Assembly (NCBI GenBank): GCA_964436235.1
Contig: CAYTCW010000067.1
Location: 1 to 24,416 of the forward strand
Direction: 5' to 3'
Origin: UBA9980 sp964436235
Lineage (GTDB): Bacteria > Muiribacteriota > UBA9980
Length of the DNA stretch: 24,416 nt
Part shown: positions 24,400 to 24,416 of the stretch, piece by piece
Position numbering within the stretch: position 1 is the stretch's first letter
Layout of the letters: each line of letters begins with the position of its first letter
Made by a program: the position numbers and the translations under genes
Notes under the pieces: model-generated
The model's database searches: none
Told to the model about the DNA's origin: nothing
The model's input: the letters and a program-made list of their open reading frames with translations, nothing else

Positions 24400-24416
24400 G
24401 AAGGGAGGGAGAAAAG
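24400..24416. repeat. Terminal purine tract matching the other end inverted
   Basis: Bases 24403-24416 are the exact reverse complement of 17-30, and the match extends with one indel to 24400. Both ends of the window therefore carry the same short sequence pointing inward-outward. Confidence 0.5.

Overview
The window looks like a complete or nearly complete scaffold from an uncultivated, diderm (Gram-negative-type) bacterium. Evidence for two membranes is the set of signal-peptide proteins with beta-barrel-like C-termini, a lipobox protein, and a TPR/beta-barrel fusion. Evidence for anaerobic or ferredoxin-linked metabolism is the two-subunit 2-oxoacid:acceptor oxidoreductase. Two runs of exactly 100 N (1074-1173, 18156-18255) are scaffolding gaps of unknown true size. 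Coding DNA is moderately AT-rich by eye (not computed) and spacers are very AT-rich. The abundance of HEAT and TPR proteins and hybrid two-component proteins recalls deep-branching candidate phyla such as Riflebacteria, Wallbacteria or Elusimicrobia, but the phylum is a low-confidence guess.

Layout. 1-1018: NAD(P)-binding epimerase of the TIGR01777/YfcH type with its own promoter. 1074-1173: gap. 1285-3742: ABC exporter operon (ATPase, six-TM ABC-2 permease, membrane-anchored TPR protein). 3888-4679: small exported, probably outer-membrane beta-barrel protein, followed by a 7-bp tandem repeat and a bidirectional terminator. 4793-7246 (minus): soluble hybrid histidine kinase, REC-PAS-PAS-HisKA-HATPase-REC. 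7247-7518: divergent regulatory region with two strong promoters and repeated TAATGAT half-sites. 7519-10296: exported TPR protein with a C-terminal beta-barrel. 10381-11217 (minus): membrane-anchored alpha/beta hydrolase. 11322-12590 (minus): protein resembling the non-SEC-C part of SEC-C-associated proteins. 12736-15945: large HEAT-repeat protein (three duplicated modules) with one TM helix and a C-terminal TPR, followed by a small exported coiled-coil protein at 15962. 16521-17762 (minus): double-receiver response regulator with a PAS-like C-terminus. 17968-20438: korA (interrupted by the second gap) and korB. 20633-24132 (minus): operon of a 903-residue Ala-rich lipoprotein with hydrophobic hairpins and a degenerate nucleotidyltransferase-fold protein.

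How it works together. Most of the window concerns the cell envelope and signalling. The kinase gene and the TPR/beta-barrel gene share a divergent control region and may be co-regulated. The HEAT-TM-TPR protein is likely a trans-envelope scaffold, with the neighbouring exported coiled-coil protein as a possible periplasmic partner. The kor genes are the only clear central-metabolism genes. No CRISPR array, tRNA, rRNA, transposase or phage gene was seen. Nine promoters with -35 and -10 hexamers 17 bp apart were found by eye. No gene-free stretch exceeds 300 bases.
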